From assembly GCA_026874595.1 (NCBI GenBank), contig CM049307.1, positions 18,889,079 to 18,953,078 on the forward strand: a stretch of DNA of 64,000 bases, written 5' to 3'. Of this stretch, positions 1-12,470 are shown piece by piece. Source of the DNA: Sipunculus nudus. Its lineage: Eukaryota > Annelida > Sipuncula > Golfingiida > Sipunculidae. A program made the position numbers and the translations under genes. Below the pieces are notes generated by a model. The model was not told the DNA's origin, searched no databases, and was given only the letters and a program-made list of their open reading frames with translations. The first letter of the stretch is position 1, and every line of letters starts with the position of its first letter.

Positions 1-1750
1 ACTACGACCATAGCAGGAAGTACGTACAGTTCAATAATATGTACACAGAACGAGAGAGAAATCTCAAGTCACTACGACCATAGCAGGAAGTACGTACAGT
101 TCATTAATATGTACACAGAATGAGAGAGAAATCTCAAGTCACTACGACCATAGCAGGAAGTACGAACAGTTCATTAACATGTACACAGAATGAGAGAGAA
201 ATCTCAAGTCACTACGACCTTAGCAGGAAGTACGTACAGTTCATTAATATGTACACAGAATGAGAGAGAAATCTCAAGTCACTACGACCATAGCAGGAAG
301 TACGTACAGTTCATTAAAATGTACACAGAATGAGAGAGAAATCTCAAGTCACTACGACCATAGCAGGAAGTACGTACAGTTCATTAATATGTACACAGAA
401 TGAGAGAGAAATCTCAAGTCACTACGACCATAGCAGGAAGTACCTACAGTTCATTAATATGTACACAGAATGAGAGAGAAATCTCAAGTCACTACGACCA
501 TAGCAGGAAGTACCTACAGTTCATTAATATGTACACAGAATGAGAGAGAAATCTCAAGTCACTACGACCATAGCAGGAAGTACCTACAGTTCATTAATAT
601 GTACACAGAATGAGAGAGAAATCTCAAGTCACTACGACCATAGCAGGAAGTACCTACAGTTCATTAATATGTACACAGAATGAGAGAGAAATCTCAAGTC
701 ACTACGACCATAGCAGGAAGTACGTACAGTTCATTAAAATGTACACAGAACGAAAGAGAAATCTCAAGTCACTACGACCATAGCAGGAAGTACGTACAGT
801 TCATTAATATGTAAACAGAATGAGAGAGAAATCTCAAGTCACTACGACCATAGCAGGAAGTACGTACAGTTCATTAATATGTACACAGAATGAGAGAGAA
901 ATCTCAAGTCACTTCGACCATAGCAGGAAGTATGTTCAGTTCATTAATATGTCCACAGAATGAGAGAGAAATCTCAAGTCACTTCGACCATAGCAGGAAG
1001 TACGTACAGTTCATTAATATGTACACAGAATGAGAGAGAAATCTCAAGTCACTACGACCATAGCAGGAAGTACGTACAGTTCATTAATATGTTCACAGAA
1101 TGAGAGAGAAATCTCAAGTCACTACGACCATAGCAGGAAGTACCTACAGTTCATTAATATGTCCACAGAATGAGAGAGAAATCTCAAGTCACTACGACCA
1201 TAGCAGGAAGTACGTACAGTTCATTAATATGTCCACAGAATGAGTGAGAAATCTCAAGTCACTTCGACCATAGCAGGAAGTATGTTCAGTTCATCAATAT
1301 GTCCACAGAATGAGAGAGAAATCTCAAGTCACTTCGACCATAGCAGGAAGTACGTACAGTTCATTAATATGTACACCGAATGAGAGAGAAATCTCAAGTC
1401 ACTTCGACCATAGCAGGAAGTACGTACAGTTCATTAATATGTACACAGAATGAGAGAGAAATCTCAAGTCACTACGACCATAGCAGGAAGTACGTACAGT
1501 TCATTAATATGTCCACAGAATGAGAGAGAAATCTCAAGTCACTACGACCATAGCAGGAAGTACGTACAGTTCATTAATATGTCCACAGAATGAGAGAGAA
1601 ATCTCAAGTCACTTCGACCATAGCAGGAAGTATGTTCAGTTCATTAATATGTCCACAGAATGAGAGAGAAATCTCAAGTCACTACGACCATAGCAGGAAG
1701 TACGTGCAGTTCATTAATATGTCCACAGAATGAGAAAGAAATCTCATACA
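1..1750. repeat. 70-bp satellite array, about 25 copies
   Basis: The sequence repeats with an exact period of 70 bases; each unit starts near ACTACGACCATAGCAGGAAG and ends near AAATCTCAAGTC. The last unit (1681-1750) breaks off at a diverged ATCTCATACATG. Units differ by scattered substitutions: TACGTACAGT/TACCTACAGT/TATGTTCAGT, GTACACAG/GTCCACAG and ACTACGACC/ACTTCGACC. Units with shared variants are not all adjacent, which suggests block duplication or unequal exchange. No indels change the period. The array is already running at base 1, so its true size is unknown. It has no unique spacers, so it is not a CRISPR array. No transposon end is visible at the right edge. Confidence 0.97.
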
Positions 1751-4219
1751 TGATCATGAACACGATTAAGTAACATGGAGGCAAAATATATCGGTATTTG
1801 AACTGTCACCTTGGAAAAAGGCCAATGCCAATACCCATATTTTCACATTACTACTTAATCGTTTCCAATAAACTTGATTTTCTTTGCGAATCATGTGGTG
1901 GGACGAGGTGTTCCATTATGTCATACACAGCCAGACTTTGCAAAGTACGTAGGTCGAAACCAATATACTTATTCAGCCATACATATTTATTGATATTTAC
2001 GGAAAACATTTGCTTGTTTATAATCTGATATATCCTTCCACGTTAGTCTCAACCGACTTCTGAATCCAATGCTCGGTTAAGCAATTGCGAGCATGCTCGG
2101 TTAATTACACACCTTAACTGCTATATGAAGAATATTTTAAGAGACTCTCATCTGATGGAACTAAAAACACGAAAAGTACACAGAAAGCAAAGCTTTTCAC
2201 TCATGAACAAAAACACAGGCACCAGAAACTCACCAGTCTTTACATGATTATCATTCATGCAAGAAGCAGTCACTTCGGAGAGCTTTCAGTTACCATTAAA
2301 TGAAAGGCAACACATCGTCCGATCTTAGCTGAAGCAGCCATGTAACGTATGTACCAGGCTTTAATTTATTCATAAAGAAAGCATACCTAGTGTAAGGTGA
2401 TTTAGTGTCAGCTTTCCACTTTTCAGTCCTTAGTCCGCGCTTAATAGATTTATCGTCCTTTCTTCTGCTAAGTCTCATGACAGTCTTCGTTTGTTTATGC
2501 AAATATAGAACATGTATTATAAACAAATGCAAATATACACTTATGTGCTGAAACATGCAGTGTTGGTAATGTAATAATATATTACTTTTAGTATATTTGA
2601 GTTCGTCAGGACAATAACGGGCGAATAATGTTAACTGACATAACTTCCTTCAGCTCCTATAAACTTAATAATGGTCTTAAGGCGGAAAAATGCGAAGCCA
2701 TCATCATCTAAAACTTAGGCTTTATTTTCCATGAATAACTTTGATCGAGCATATCCATGGTTTTAACACCCATCCATGCGTTGCAACAACAGACCACTGT
2801 CAGAAATTATATGCAATTCCATAGATGTTTTAATATCACGGATTTGCCCCTTAATTAGACAATTCCCTTGAGCCATTACCTTAGAATCTGCACCAGTACA
2901 CATGTCAAACGATTTCATTTAACCGTTCCTGTTACTTCCGTGATAAATAATTCACAAACATGATTATTGATAGGTGTGAGGGGGTTCTTTAACTTTTCCA
3001 GTAGTTTTTCAAAGTGAAACGTTTCTTCTACAACGTCTTAGAGAATAAAGGTCAGCCTATTCATTTTTGTACACGTTGTCCTTTTTCCTAAACGAATTGC
3101 AAAAAGGTATAATTGCTGTTTTCTTAATAGACCCTTCGTGGACGAAAGGGAGCGGATGTACCAGTTTTGGACATAATGTCAGCTATAAAAGATGCCCTTT
3201 CTAAAAAAAAAATATTATTCCCCATGTCAAAGTGTAAAGCTATTAGCCAAAAGATTAAATTGGACAGAGGAAATGTAACAGTCCATATGCAGAACATGAA
3301 ATCAATCAGAAAAGCGCTTTATAAAGATCTGGGCTTGTCAGAGAGTTGAATTACTGTCTGGAGACGATACATACAGATTATCCGCGGGCAAACAGTATGA
3401 AATTGACATCGCGTTCTGTCATCTAGTCGTAACGTTCCGCGGAGCATAAGAAAACATGTTTCTTTGTCCGTCCACATAACCTTTGAAATGTCTCTGGAAA
3501 AAATTGTCACGTTTTTATGCCCAGCCAACGATGGGCAACGTTGAGGGGTATAATTCATTTTCTCATGTTACGCGTTGCTTTTAGATTGTTCAATGTTTGC
3601 TAGGTAGGAGACGATCAGTTTCCTACATTTTGTGCTAAAAGGAATACAGATTTTAATTATTTATTCTCCCGGATGCATTATATATTGTTTTGATGCAGGA
3701 ATACCAGCGTCAAATGTATCAGGATCATGTTAATATTATGTCTCATTGTGAAGTTGAATAAGTGGGCCAAAAGCATGAATTGATTCATATTGAGGGGAAA
3801 AGGCATACTTACAGAGGCTCACAATGACAGAAATATATAAGCACGCTTGAGATTGAACTTTTGTGGGAGAACTTATTTATAACTAATCGGTACACATCTA
3901 AGGTAGATGATTAATTCTTAAAACAGTCATGATTGTTGAATTACCGGATTGTCTGTGATGGTCTGCTGTGATACTGTCAGCGGAATTCTGTTGTACGAGG
4001 GAGGTCAATTATTAATATAATATATCAGGACTACCCTAGTTTATTACGCGAGAACGAGTGATTTGTAATGTAAGTAATTTACAAGTTTTAATTTTTTACA
4101 TACAATCTTTATATAAAAATCAGAATAAATCTTTGGACTTGGATGCAAAAAAAAGATAAAAATGATAAGCCATGAAAGGTACCACGAGGATTAAATGACT
4201 CTACTGATGAAAGTCATCT

Positions 4220-4435
4220 CGATGTTAGTATCGTGGTCTCTAATGTACATTTTAAGTGGAGATAATATGGCTCGAATGGTCATCAGGGAAGCATGAGATG
4301 GTAATTAATCTTCTAATGAGCCTGCCAGTTTGGACCAAAGGATCCCCTTAAATATATGATCCATTATGTTATGTGAAAGTAGAAACCGTATCATGGAACA
4401 AACAAACAGTTCCTGTATCATCGAGAAGGCAGCAC
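4220..4435 (+). repeat. Diverged direct repeat, copy 1
   Basis: This stretch resembles 5600-5785 in the same orientation. Shared landmarks in order are a GTGGAGAT/GTGAAGAT-TA-ATGGCTC block, GGTCAT/AGTCATG, TTAATTGATCTT-like text, TTGGACCAA followed by GGA(T/C)(C)CC, and AACCGT(A/G)TCATGG. The match is patchy with indels, so it is an old duplication or two copies of an old interspersed repeat. No ends are recognisable. Confidence 0.5.
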
Positions 4436-5599
4436 GGTGTACCATGTCTACTCTGTCTCAAAGGTATTTAAAGTCGGTCTGAAGATTGAAAATCAGATCT
4501 AGGACTAAACATAATTATAAGTCTGCCTTTGATAATACCGCCCTGAGAACCTTGGCCATATAAGGATACATCATCTTCCTGTTGTCGCCCCTGTGAACAC
4601 ATGCACTGTATTCTGGTAGTTTTTACACTCTGCTCTGGCTATATAGATGCATGAGCACGGACCTCGGAGCAAAGCCGTCCTGACTATACGTCACGTGGTA
4701 ATATTAATATTAATGAGAAAGGCATTGCATCATCATTGAATGGTTTGATTACCCCCATTTTTGCATTCTATATTCTTAGCTGACATAACATAGATCCATG
4801 TTCATATATTACTGGCATAGTCTCTTATCACATGGACATTGTATGGGAAATTTCTTCCGCCAGTAGAAACCTAAATAGCTGTGTGAACAGCAACAGCTAG
4901 GCATTTGTATGAATGGCCCTCTAATGTACGCTAATATACTTGACAATTCAATGAGGCAGTTAATGTAGTTCATATCCTTACTTTTTGTAAGATGAGATGC
5001 AAATCTGAGAGATGTGTAAGGAAAATATGAAGAAAGCATTATGTCATGTTCAAAATTATTCACTTTATTATCCTAAAAATTGAGTAAGGACAATAACTTT
5101 AATAACCCAACGCCCTTTGTTAAAGGGAGGGTCTAATGTCCCAGGGCCCCACTGAAACGAGATGCATGTCTGGACTAAGTAGTTTCACATTACAAATACC
5201 TCCATTCCCTTTAGTATGAGCAGATGTAAATTGCCCATAGCCTGAAGGCGAATTGAAAATTATATCTATGCAGTGTGATTTTCTTTAAATGAGAAGACAT
5301 ATTTTATGTGTTGTTGAAATATGTGCTTGTACTTGCCTTTATGTCGATCCATTACGTTTATGATTCGCATTACCTCAAGGTAGTTGTTTATATATAAGTA
5401 GAACACCACGCAAGCGCTTCATATTTACAACTCATTTCATATAATATGACATAAAATGTAGCGGATATGCTTTGATGAAATGTGATGAAAGTTACAAAAA
5501 GTTTAATATTTTTAGCCTATGACCTATCAGAAATGATCTTTGCATGTTAATAACTACAGTCCTTAAACATTGCATATAATGTACTAGGGACGTGGAAGG

Positions 5600-5785
5600 C
5601 ATCTTGGTCTTATTATTGTAGTCTTAAAGTGAAGATTACATGGCTCCAATAGTCATGGAATGTTAATTGATCTTTTGATGAATTGGACCAAGGACTCCTT
5701 ATTCATCACGATCCGTCTTCTTGCGTTTGAGTAAAACCGTGTCATGGCCATACCATGGTTTCCTATTTTAATGATGCAGCAGCTT
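5600..5785 (+). repeat. Diverged direct repeat, copy 2
   Basis: Second member of the pair with 4220-4435, about 1.38 kb further on and in the same order and orientation. The best-preserved parts are ATGGCTC, GAATTGGACCAAGGA and AAACCGTGTCATGG. Confidence 0.5.
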
Positions 5786-5910
5786 TAAAGATTTTATATG
5801 TATTCCTGTTATTAGATTAACAAGAATTAGAAAAAATAATATCTTCACATTCTCAGAGTTATATAATTGTAGAGCCGTTGCAGCGATTTCAGATTTCCTC
5901 ATTCACATTA

Positions 5911-5961
5911 CCCCCCCCCCCCCTCGGCAACCTGTTTATACAATGGGGGGGGGGGGGGGGG
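5911..5961. repeat. C13 / G17 facing homopolymers (hairpin-capable)
   Basis: A run of 13 C (5911-5923) is followed after 21 bases by a run of 17 G (5945-5961). The two can pair as a GC-only hairpin of up to 13 base pairs, and the G run alone could form quadruplex structure. Run lengths in such tracts are prone to sequencing and assembly error. Confidence 0.9.
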
Positions 5962-6974
5962 TTTACCCTTACCCTCAACCCCATCCTCAGACCGTACCTC
6001 ACGATTTAAAATCACCCCCTTAATTAAGAACAGTGGATTAATCTTTATTCATGATGCATTCATGTTTCCAATATATATTCAACATACATGCGGAGGGGTT
6101 CACCAATATGCCGAGTTAAACGGAACCTTTCTCGCTCATGTTTGGTGTTGTTAGACTTCTAAAGCTTACGATAAGTATGGTTATATGTAGGCCATGAGGC
6201 GTTGTCAGAAATGACGATAATTTTTTAATCCTCGTGAAGCGTTAAAGTGCCATCCTCGCTGAGAGCTAGTAAGGTTGTTGTAGATTCTCTAATGTCAGAG
6301 GTCCGGAATGGCGCTAATGGTTCTATTCATATTCATAAGATAACCAACGTTTTGCAGTCAATGGCTTGGTTAAATCTGAATAGCTATATACCGTATTTAA
6401 ATTATAAACTAGATAGAGTATATAACTTATGGCGTATCTCAGATAAAATTTATCTTAAAAATAGTTTTTTTATCAATTCGTGGTAAATCAATATTTGTCA
6501 AGTTGCGTGTCTCGGCGTCTCAGACTGATTTGAGAGGTTTATCTTGGTTTTACTGCTATCGGGAATGACTGAATCGTGCAAACAGAATTGTGGGTAAAAA
6601 TGCACTCGTTACCTAATAAAACAAAGGGCGTACTCTCAAAACGAAGTGTTTTAGTTAAGAGCTGTCGTAACGTCAAATTTAATAGCTGTTATATAGGAGT
6701 CTCTAATAATACGAGTGGCCTCCGTTGCAAAGTCTGTCAGCACCGTCCGTGCTGGCGGGAATCGATTCGAGACTGGTATATGTTGAAAGATAACTTTTCT
6801 GAAATATTGTTCTCAGTTTGTGATGAATTCCCTATTGTAAAATAAAGGATATTTTGTGCTAGCGACGCCCGATTTAATGTTAATAGGCAAATTTTCAGTT
6901 CTATACGAAGTAAATTTAAACCTATTTATTTTACATGGATTGTACAAATAGTTATAATTACTCATCGAGGCACT
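5962..6974. other. Intergenic DNA, nothing recognised
   Basis: Only short open frames without family signatures occur here. The sequence just left of the SINE is AT-rich unique-looking DNA. Confidence 0.55.
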
Positions 6975-7166
6975 CTCCATGGCTCGGTTGATGGCGTTCG
7001 GTAGTCTGCAGGGGTGGAGGAAAACCGGTGTACCTGGAGAAAACCACCGGCCTTGGACGGGCAACTTCAACCCACTCTCATAGCCACGCCAGGGATCGAA
7101 CCCGGGTCGCCAGCGGAGAGAGCCAAGCGTTTTACCACTCAGCTGTAAAGGGTTCCTCCATGGCTC
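6975..7166 (-). mobile_element. tRNA-headed SINE with 11-bp target site duplication
   Basis: On the minus strand the body (about 6986-7155) begins with a tRNA-like head. An A-box-like CAGCTGAGTGG is followed 43 bases later by a B box GGTTCGATCCC, which is the spacing seen in tRNA genes. Downstream is a body containing GGTGGTTTTCTCCAGGTACA and GGTTTTCCTCCACC, a type of conserved SINE central domain known from many metazoan SINEs (recalled, not searched). The body is bracketed by the identical 11-mer CTCCATGGCTC at 6975-6985 and 7156-7166, read as the target site duplication made by LINE-driven insertion. There is no long A tail. The 144-codon open frame across it is incidental. Confidence 0.85.
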
Positions 7167-7319
7167 ATTAGCGACCACAGGGCGAAAATGTTTGCGAAGT
7201 GTCGTGACATCACGGAAAAGTATTTGCAAACTTATGAATAAATACATGTTTTCTTTGTTAACTGCTGGATGTTAGATACATCTTCTTTAATATCTTCATC
7301 AATGACTGGCTTACATTGT

Positions 7320-7665
7320 GTCTGTCTAAATGTTTGTCTGTATGCGTATTTACTAGATAGATGTGAAATTTGTCTGAATGTCTAGCTGTGTAAGTATTCA
7401 CCAGAGAGATGTGAAATATCTCTTAATATTTAGCTCTGTAAGTATTTCCCAGACAGATGTGATATGTGTCTGAATGTCTAGCTCTGTAAGTATTTACCGG
7501 ATAGTTGTGAAATGTGTTTGAATGTAAAGCTCTAAGTATTTCCCGGATAGATGTGAAATGTTTCATATTGTTTAGCTCTGTAAGTATTAACCAGACAGAT
7601 ATGAAATGTGTCTTAATGTTTAGCTCTGTCAGTATTTAACAGATCGATTCGAAATGTTTCAGTTT
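7320..7665. repeat. 48-bp tandem repeat, about 7 copies
   Basis: The landmark GTGAAA (with variants) recurs at 7363, 7411, 7459, 7507, 7553, about 7601 and 7649, giving a period of 48 with one unit two bases short. The unit reads roughly as AGATGTGAAATGTGTCTGAA, then TGTTTAGCTCTGTAAGTATT, then a short CCAG-type end. Units are diverged by several substitutions each, so the array is old. Confidence 0.9.
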
Positions 7666-7745
7666 TAAGGTCTGTCTGTATACGTACTGTTACAGGTGCC
7701 CCTTTTTAATGTGTGCACAAGTCTTACAGATGTCTTTTTGTATTG

Positions 7746-8430
7746 TGTGACACGGGCGTAACTCGTGTTGTAGCGGCCTCGCCTTGCCGGTTGTTGCACA
7801 GGTGCACAGGTATTGTTCTCTTCGATTGTTTGTAAAAGGGAATTTTCTAGAGTTTTCGGATGAAAGGTTATAAATAGGGGCTGTGTTTTAGAGCCGGGAG
7901 AGAGGTGAGAGAATATTCCAGCTGGCACAGAAGCGTGTATGTCAGTTTGTTGGACCTATTCCGATAAGCGCGGCAATTATAGATTTTCTTCAGATTTTCT
8001 TCTGGATTTGTGACGAATCTTATTTGGTCTTCAGTTTATATTCGGGATTGTTACAAGAGCTTTACATTGGCCTGTTATTCTCCGAGAGAATTTGTGTGAA
8101 CTGTTCTTCCGGCTTATACATTTTTAAGGTCTTATCGCTGAGACAGTGGTGGTATCCAGGTACTGTGCACTTTGTTTATTTTACTTTGTGATTGTATTGG
8201 TTTGTTGTTATACTGCTGTTATACTGTTTATTTGTATTGATTTAGTGTATTGTAATGTTAGGGTTGTTTTAAGAATAAATTATAGTTATTTGTTAACAAA
8301 AAAACACTGACCTTTTTATTCATTCCCCTAGACATTTGACGCTGCCTAGTGTTACAGAATCTGATTTTTTATCTCCTTGACAAAATTTATGTTCATCACG
8401 CATACGTGACCTGTTGATATTAGGTTCCGT

Positions 8431-8434
<4 letters not shown>
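7746..8434 (+). mobile_element. Solo-LTR-like repeat, copy 1 (689 bp)
   Basis: This stretch matches 50536-51245 in opposite orientation along its whole length. It starts TGTGACACGGGC and ends GGTTCCGTAACA, so it has TG...CA ends with short imperfect inverted termini (TGTGAC/GTAACA). A TATAAATAG box lies near 7873, followed by GGGGCTGTGTTTTAG, and a possible polyadenylation signal AATAAATTATAG is near 8274. Promoter then polyadenylation signal is the order expected in an LTR. No internal retrotransposon coding region follows; (AT)n begins directly at the 3' end. I see no matching target duplication (TATTG left, ATATA right). It could instead be another promoter-bearing interspersed repeat. Confidence 0.65.

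Positions 8435-8490
<56 letters not shown>
8435..8490. repeat. (AT)n microsatellite
   Basis: Uninterrupted AT dinucleotides, abutting the 3' end (GTAACA) of the LTR-like repeat. The second copy of that repeat also ends directly against (AT)n. Confidence 0.98.
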
Positions 8491-8493
<3 letters not shown>

Positions 8494-11400
8494 ATTGATA
8501 TAAAAAAACCTGAAACATTGTGATTTGTAAAAGCTAGGCGTTCACCTGGTGCATGTTTAGCTGTTCCCTTTTTTATATCATCGTAATATGCTGAGATATT
8601 AATTTGCAGGTTCACTGTAGGGTGTATTGGATACATGTCGCGTTTCCATAGTAAGGATTTTTATGGGGAAGTTGTAAAAAGATGAAATGTTACGCTACAC
8701 GGAAGTATTCTTATTTAAGTACTCCATAAGTACGATTCAACTTTATTAATTTATTTTATCATGTGAAATACATTAAAAAGTAAATTCTTATAAAAAAAAG
8801 TAAATTCAAACAATAATTTAATTGAACCAAAGAATATTTTATAGGCATAGTTATGAATTTTTTAGTATAGTGTCAACAACGATGATAGTCTCAACATACT
8901 TGGACATCCTGGAGTTTCCTCACTCTCATGAGGAGCATACAGTACAAGCATCCTTAATAGGCGCTATAATGTAGCCTGGGGTCTGAGCGCGGTTAACGGG
9001 CTAACGAGACGCGACCATACACCACACACGCCCAGCTCTGGTCATACTGCTGTATCCAGCTGCCCCTGGTGTAAGTCTGGTGAATGCTGAAGTACGGCCA
9101 CCTTTGAAGCATCTGCATCTTTCTTGTATTATGAATACTAGCGGTAAACCCTTAATTCCATCATATTACATAAATCCGAAATGTAACTATAAATGCCGAC
9201 ATGTGACTTAATCCGACATGTGACTTTATTCAGACATGTGACTTGTGACATCCGCTTTTTAGACTGCGCACAATGGCAGCAACCCTGAGTGGTTTCGATT
9301 TTTTTCGACGTCAGGGTTTGGTAAGGGATTGGGACAAGAAAGTACCCCGAGGACAGTCTGAAGGTGGTAAACTGAGGGAGTTTGGTTGCCATTTTACCCG
9401 TATTTTTCTAGTAGAGTCCGGATGCCTACTCACTCATCCGAATATTATAGTACGATGGCAATTTTACTGGCATAAATAGCGCACTCAAAAGACAAACATT
9501 CAAAGACAGAAATATATCCATGCTGTTAATTCATTTATACAGTGGCTTCATTCAGCGTTATTAACATGTTTAAATCAGAAGTCATGACGTGAATGCCCCT
9601 ACCGACGCTTGTTTTTAGGAATATCTGGTTTTACATAATGTTAAGACACCAGTTCACCACTGATTAAACATGGAACACGTTAATTACTGTCACACCAAGT
9701 TACAAATTTGCGGACAGTCCAAAATAGTTAAGTATCCATTTCAAGCCAGGTTTTCTACAGCACGTGAGGCAGTGGGAAGGATCGTTTTAAATATTTGTTG
9801 CAATAAATAAGTAAACACACAAGCATAATGTATATTCAGTATTCACACTTGAATATCAGTTTCATTCCAAAAACGACAGGTGGCGCTGCAATATTTTTGC
9901 CAGGAAACGCTGGCATAGTTTCTATGGAATCGAAAACCCCTTAGAGATATAATGTAAAATGTCTTAAAGCATTCGTTGAAAGTGGGAAATGTTACCCCTT
10001 AGGACACATTTGACATGGTTCATAAGACCAAAAACGGACATTTCCTATTCGTATTCACAGATAAGCATGGTTGGGTGGCACCGCCGTCAGTTATAAATTT
10101 ATCATTCTCAAACAGGGCACATCGTTCCTCTATGTTTCTTTTTACTTTTATTGATGATCCATGCATTAATGGCATAACAGTACAAGACCCAATCTATTCC
10201 TCACCGAATCATAATGACCAATTTGGTCAGCTTATATACAGAGTACCTTATGCAAGTCGACTTCGTACATCAAATCGATAAACATGCAAGGACACGGAAT
10301 CACAATTAATGCACTGAGTCTGTTGCAGCGATAAAAATAACTTAACTACGTCAATAGTGAGCGACATAACGCGGCAGCTCCTCCCGTCGGTCCTGCCTCA
10401 GCAATCAGGCCCACAATGTCAGTTTTTGTTTAGGATGCGCGGAGGTGCCACATGTGGGTGGACGCCGGATGGTGAGCGACCGTCTTTATTCGTACCACGA
10501 TCTCATCAGAACAGCGGATCCTGCTTTTGTATCAAGCCTCTGTGTACAGCCTAATATAACATGAACTCTTACTTTATAATGGTGTCGTTGTACCTGACTA
10601 CTAAGATTCCTTCATAGTTACAGACAAAATCACATTCATTACAAAGACCCGTACACACGAACCGATATTTTCAATTCTAACGAGACATCTGCCTTCCACG
10701 GAATGCGAGTCTCGGCCATGCATGCGGGGTTCCTATAGTGGGATGCTCCAAAAACGGTGTTTGCATTCTCTCATTCGGCCCATTGCCCGGTTTACTCTTG
10801 CATATTCCTTGATGACGACCGGGTCACGTTCCGGGTCCACACGAGTCTAATCGATTCTTCACTGGCCCATTCCCGAGCTGTTTTAAAATTTTCTTAAGAT
10901 TCCGTTAATGATTGTATGAATGATGTTGTGAACATACACACACACCCTCACAAAACGGGATGAACGCCTACCCTCCTGGCGAAGACAATAAATCACGGTT
11001 CTCACAAAACGAAGTTGATGCACTTCATGTCAATCTGCCCTTTGCATACACAGCCGCACATGTATGCACACACATGCACACAACGCGTGATTCTAAAGAT
11101 ATATACATAAGGCGTTATCCTGGTATAAAGGCGTTATTAAAGAGACCCGTTCCCGGAATGTTTGAACTCATCCTGTTTCATGTATTTACACAGATCCAAG
11201 TTGGTGCTCGTTGTTTATTAACAAATCGTTCGTTGTAACATAATCCTTGGCTTGCCTGGAGTGAAATGATATGCAAAATCGCCAAAATTCAAGAGTGTCT
11301 AGATGTAATTCAACTTGACTGTACTCCGCTGGGGAACTGTGTCCGGTAACGAGCGGCAACCATGGGATTTTACCAATATTCTTAATATAATTGTCACAAT

Positions 11401-11922
11401 TCTGGGACAATACGACGATCATAATATTTATTGACCAAATCAAGACTGTGCACATATTTTACAATCTGACATTATGAGAGCAAAGGGGCACTGAATAAAT
11501 CGATTTTGAATGATCATGTTGGGATTATACACGATGAAAACTGGCATATCCAATTTGTCAGTGTAGAAGACTAATTGTGAACCATTAAGTAGTATTGAGT
11601 AAAAACGCTCGATTCTTACTGCATCACGTATTTCAGTCTTTACAACGTGGATCCTTCAGGGTTCTCCATTAGCCCGTGCTGCAGACGTAACTACGATGGC
11701 CGTATTTTCGTAAGAGGGCTTCGTTAATGGGAAAACGTGACCAACGTATCAAAAGGCAAAGAATGAGCAGTCAAAGATACCAAATGAAGACTCAAAGAAT
11801 CCCTGGCATCAAAAGGAGAATCTTTGGATGCTCCACGATAATGACGACTCCGGATTGGAAATGTTAATGTATGGTCTCTCAATCTGTTGTGGACGGAAAA
11901 TGAGATTAAATAATGCGACAAA
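8491..11922. other. Intergenic DNA, mostly unrecognised
   Basis: No gene can be supported. A three-unit degenerate repeat of about 20 bases built on CCGACATGTGACTT lies near 9197-9250. A single GGTGGCGCTG, possibly a relic of the GGCGCC repeat family, occurs near 9882. Open frames reach only about 90 codons. Confidence 0.55.
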
Positions 11923-12086
11923 TACAGTGAACCTGTGTAATAAGACCACGAAAGGGATTTACCAAAAGTGGTCTTAATTCACAGGCGGTCTTATTTGAAA
12001 GGTCAGTTTTAACTTATATGAGTGCTTTTGGTTCACTCAAAGGTGGTCTTATATTACAGGTGGTCTTTCAAACAGCTGCCACTGTA
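11923..12086. mobile_element. Short TA-flanked MITE (Tc1/mariner-like ends)
   Basis: The 160-bp body (11925-12084) begins CAGTGAACCTGTGTAATAAG and, read from the other end, begins CAGTGGCAGCTGTTTGAAAG. Both ends then continue with AAGACCAC-type sequence. It is flanked on each side by TA (11923-11924 and 12085-12086). Repeated AAGACCAC/GTGGTCTT motifs inside make it foldable. CAGTG ends with TA duplications are typical of non-autonomous elements mobilised by IS630/Tc1/mariner transposases. It has no coding capacity. Confidence 0.72.
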
Positions 12087-12249
12087 TAATATACACATAT
12101 ATTGGCTATTACAGTCTTGAAAATGGTGGGTTTTTAGAGCACGCTTTTCTAAGCCACAATGGTACTGACAGTCTTAGTTTTGGTCTTATTAGGAAAAAAC
12201 AGTTATTCAGATTGTTTTCTGAAATATGAACAATCAACCAAACGCGTCA

Positions 12250-12470
12250 AGTTTCTGTTATGAGAACAATCACGGACTCAGGTCAACGTTCTGTAATGGG
12301 AATTATCACGCACTCATGTTCCCGTTCTGTAATAAGAACAATCACTCGCTCAGATTAGGTGTTCTGTTTCGTGAGTTATCTCGCACCCAGGTCATGGTTT
12401 TTTAATCTAAACAATTACTCACCGAATCATTGTTCAGTAACGAGAACCATCACGCACACGCGTTACCGCT
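12250..12470. repeat. 36-bp degenerate tandem repeat, about 6 copies
   Basis: The landmark TTCTGTAA with variants recurs near 12253, 12289, 12325, 12362, 12397 and 12433. The unit is approximately GTTCTGTAATGAGAACAATC followed by ACGCACTCAGGTCAC. Copies are quite diverged. Confidence 0.82.

Larger units (their letters stand above)
1751..5910. other. Intergenic DNA without a supportable gene
   Basis: I see no convincing exon, transposase fragment, tRNA or element terminus here. All open frames are under 100 codons, with no family signature and no paired splice sites I trust. The only structure I noticed is a weak internal duplication (4220-4435 against 5600-5785), listed separately. Confidence 0.6.

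Noticed and set aside
1-1750. Possible CRISPR array from regular repeats
   Set aside because: The 70-bp units are contiguous with no unique spacers, and the surroundings are eukaryotic.
6813-7247. 144-codon minus-strand frame
   Set aside because: It spans the SINE and both target duplications, so the frame is incidental.
8352-8636. Open frames with long Tyr-Ile runs across (AT)n tracts (also near 19.4, 20.5, 24.3, 42.7, 50.5 and 59.3 kb)
   Set aside because: They are translations of dinucleotide microsatellites.
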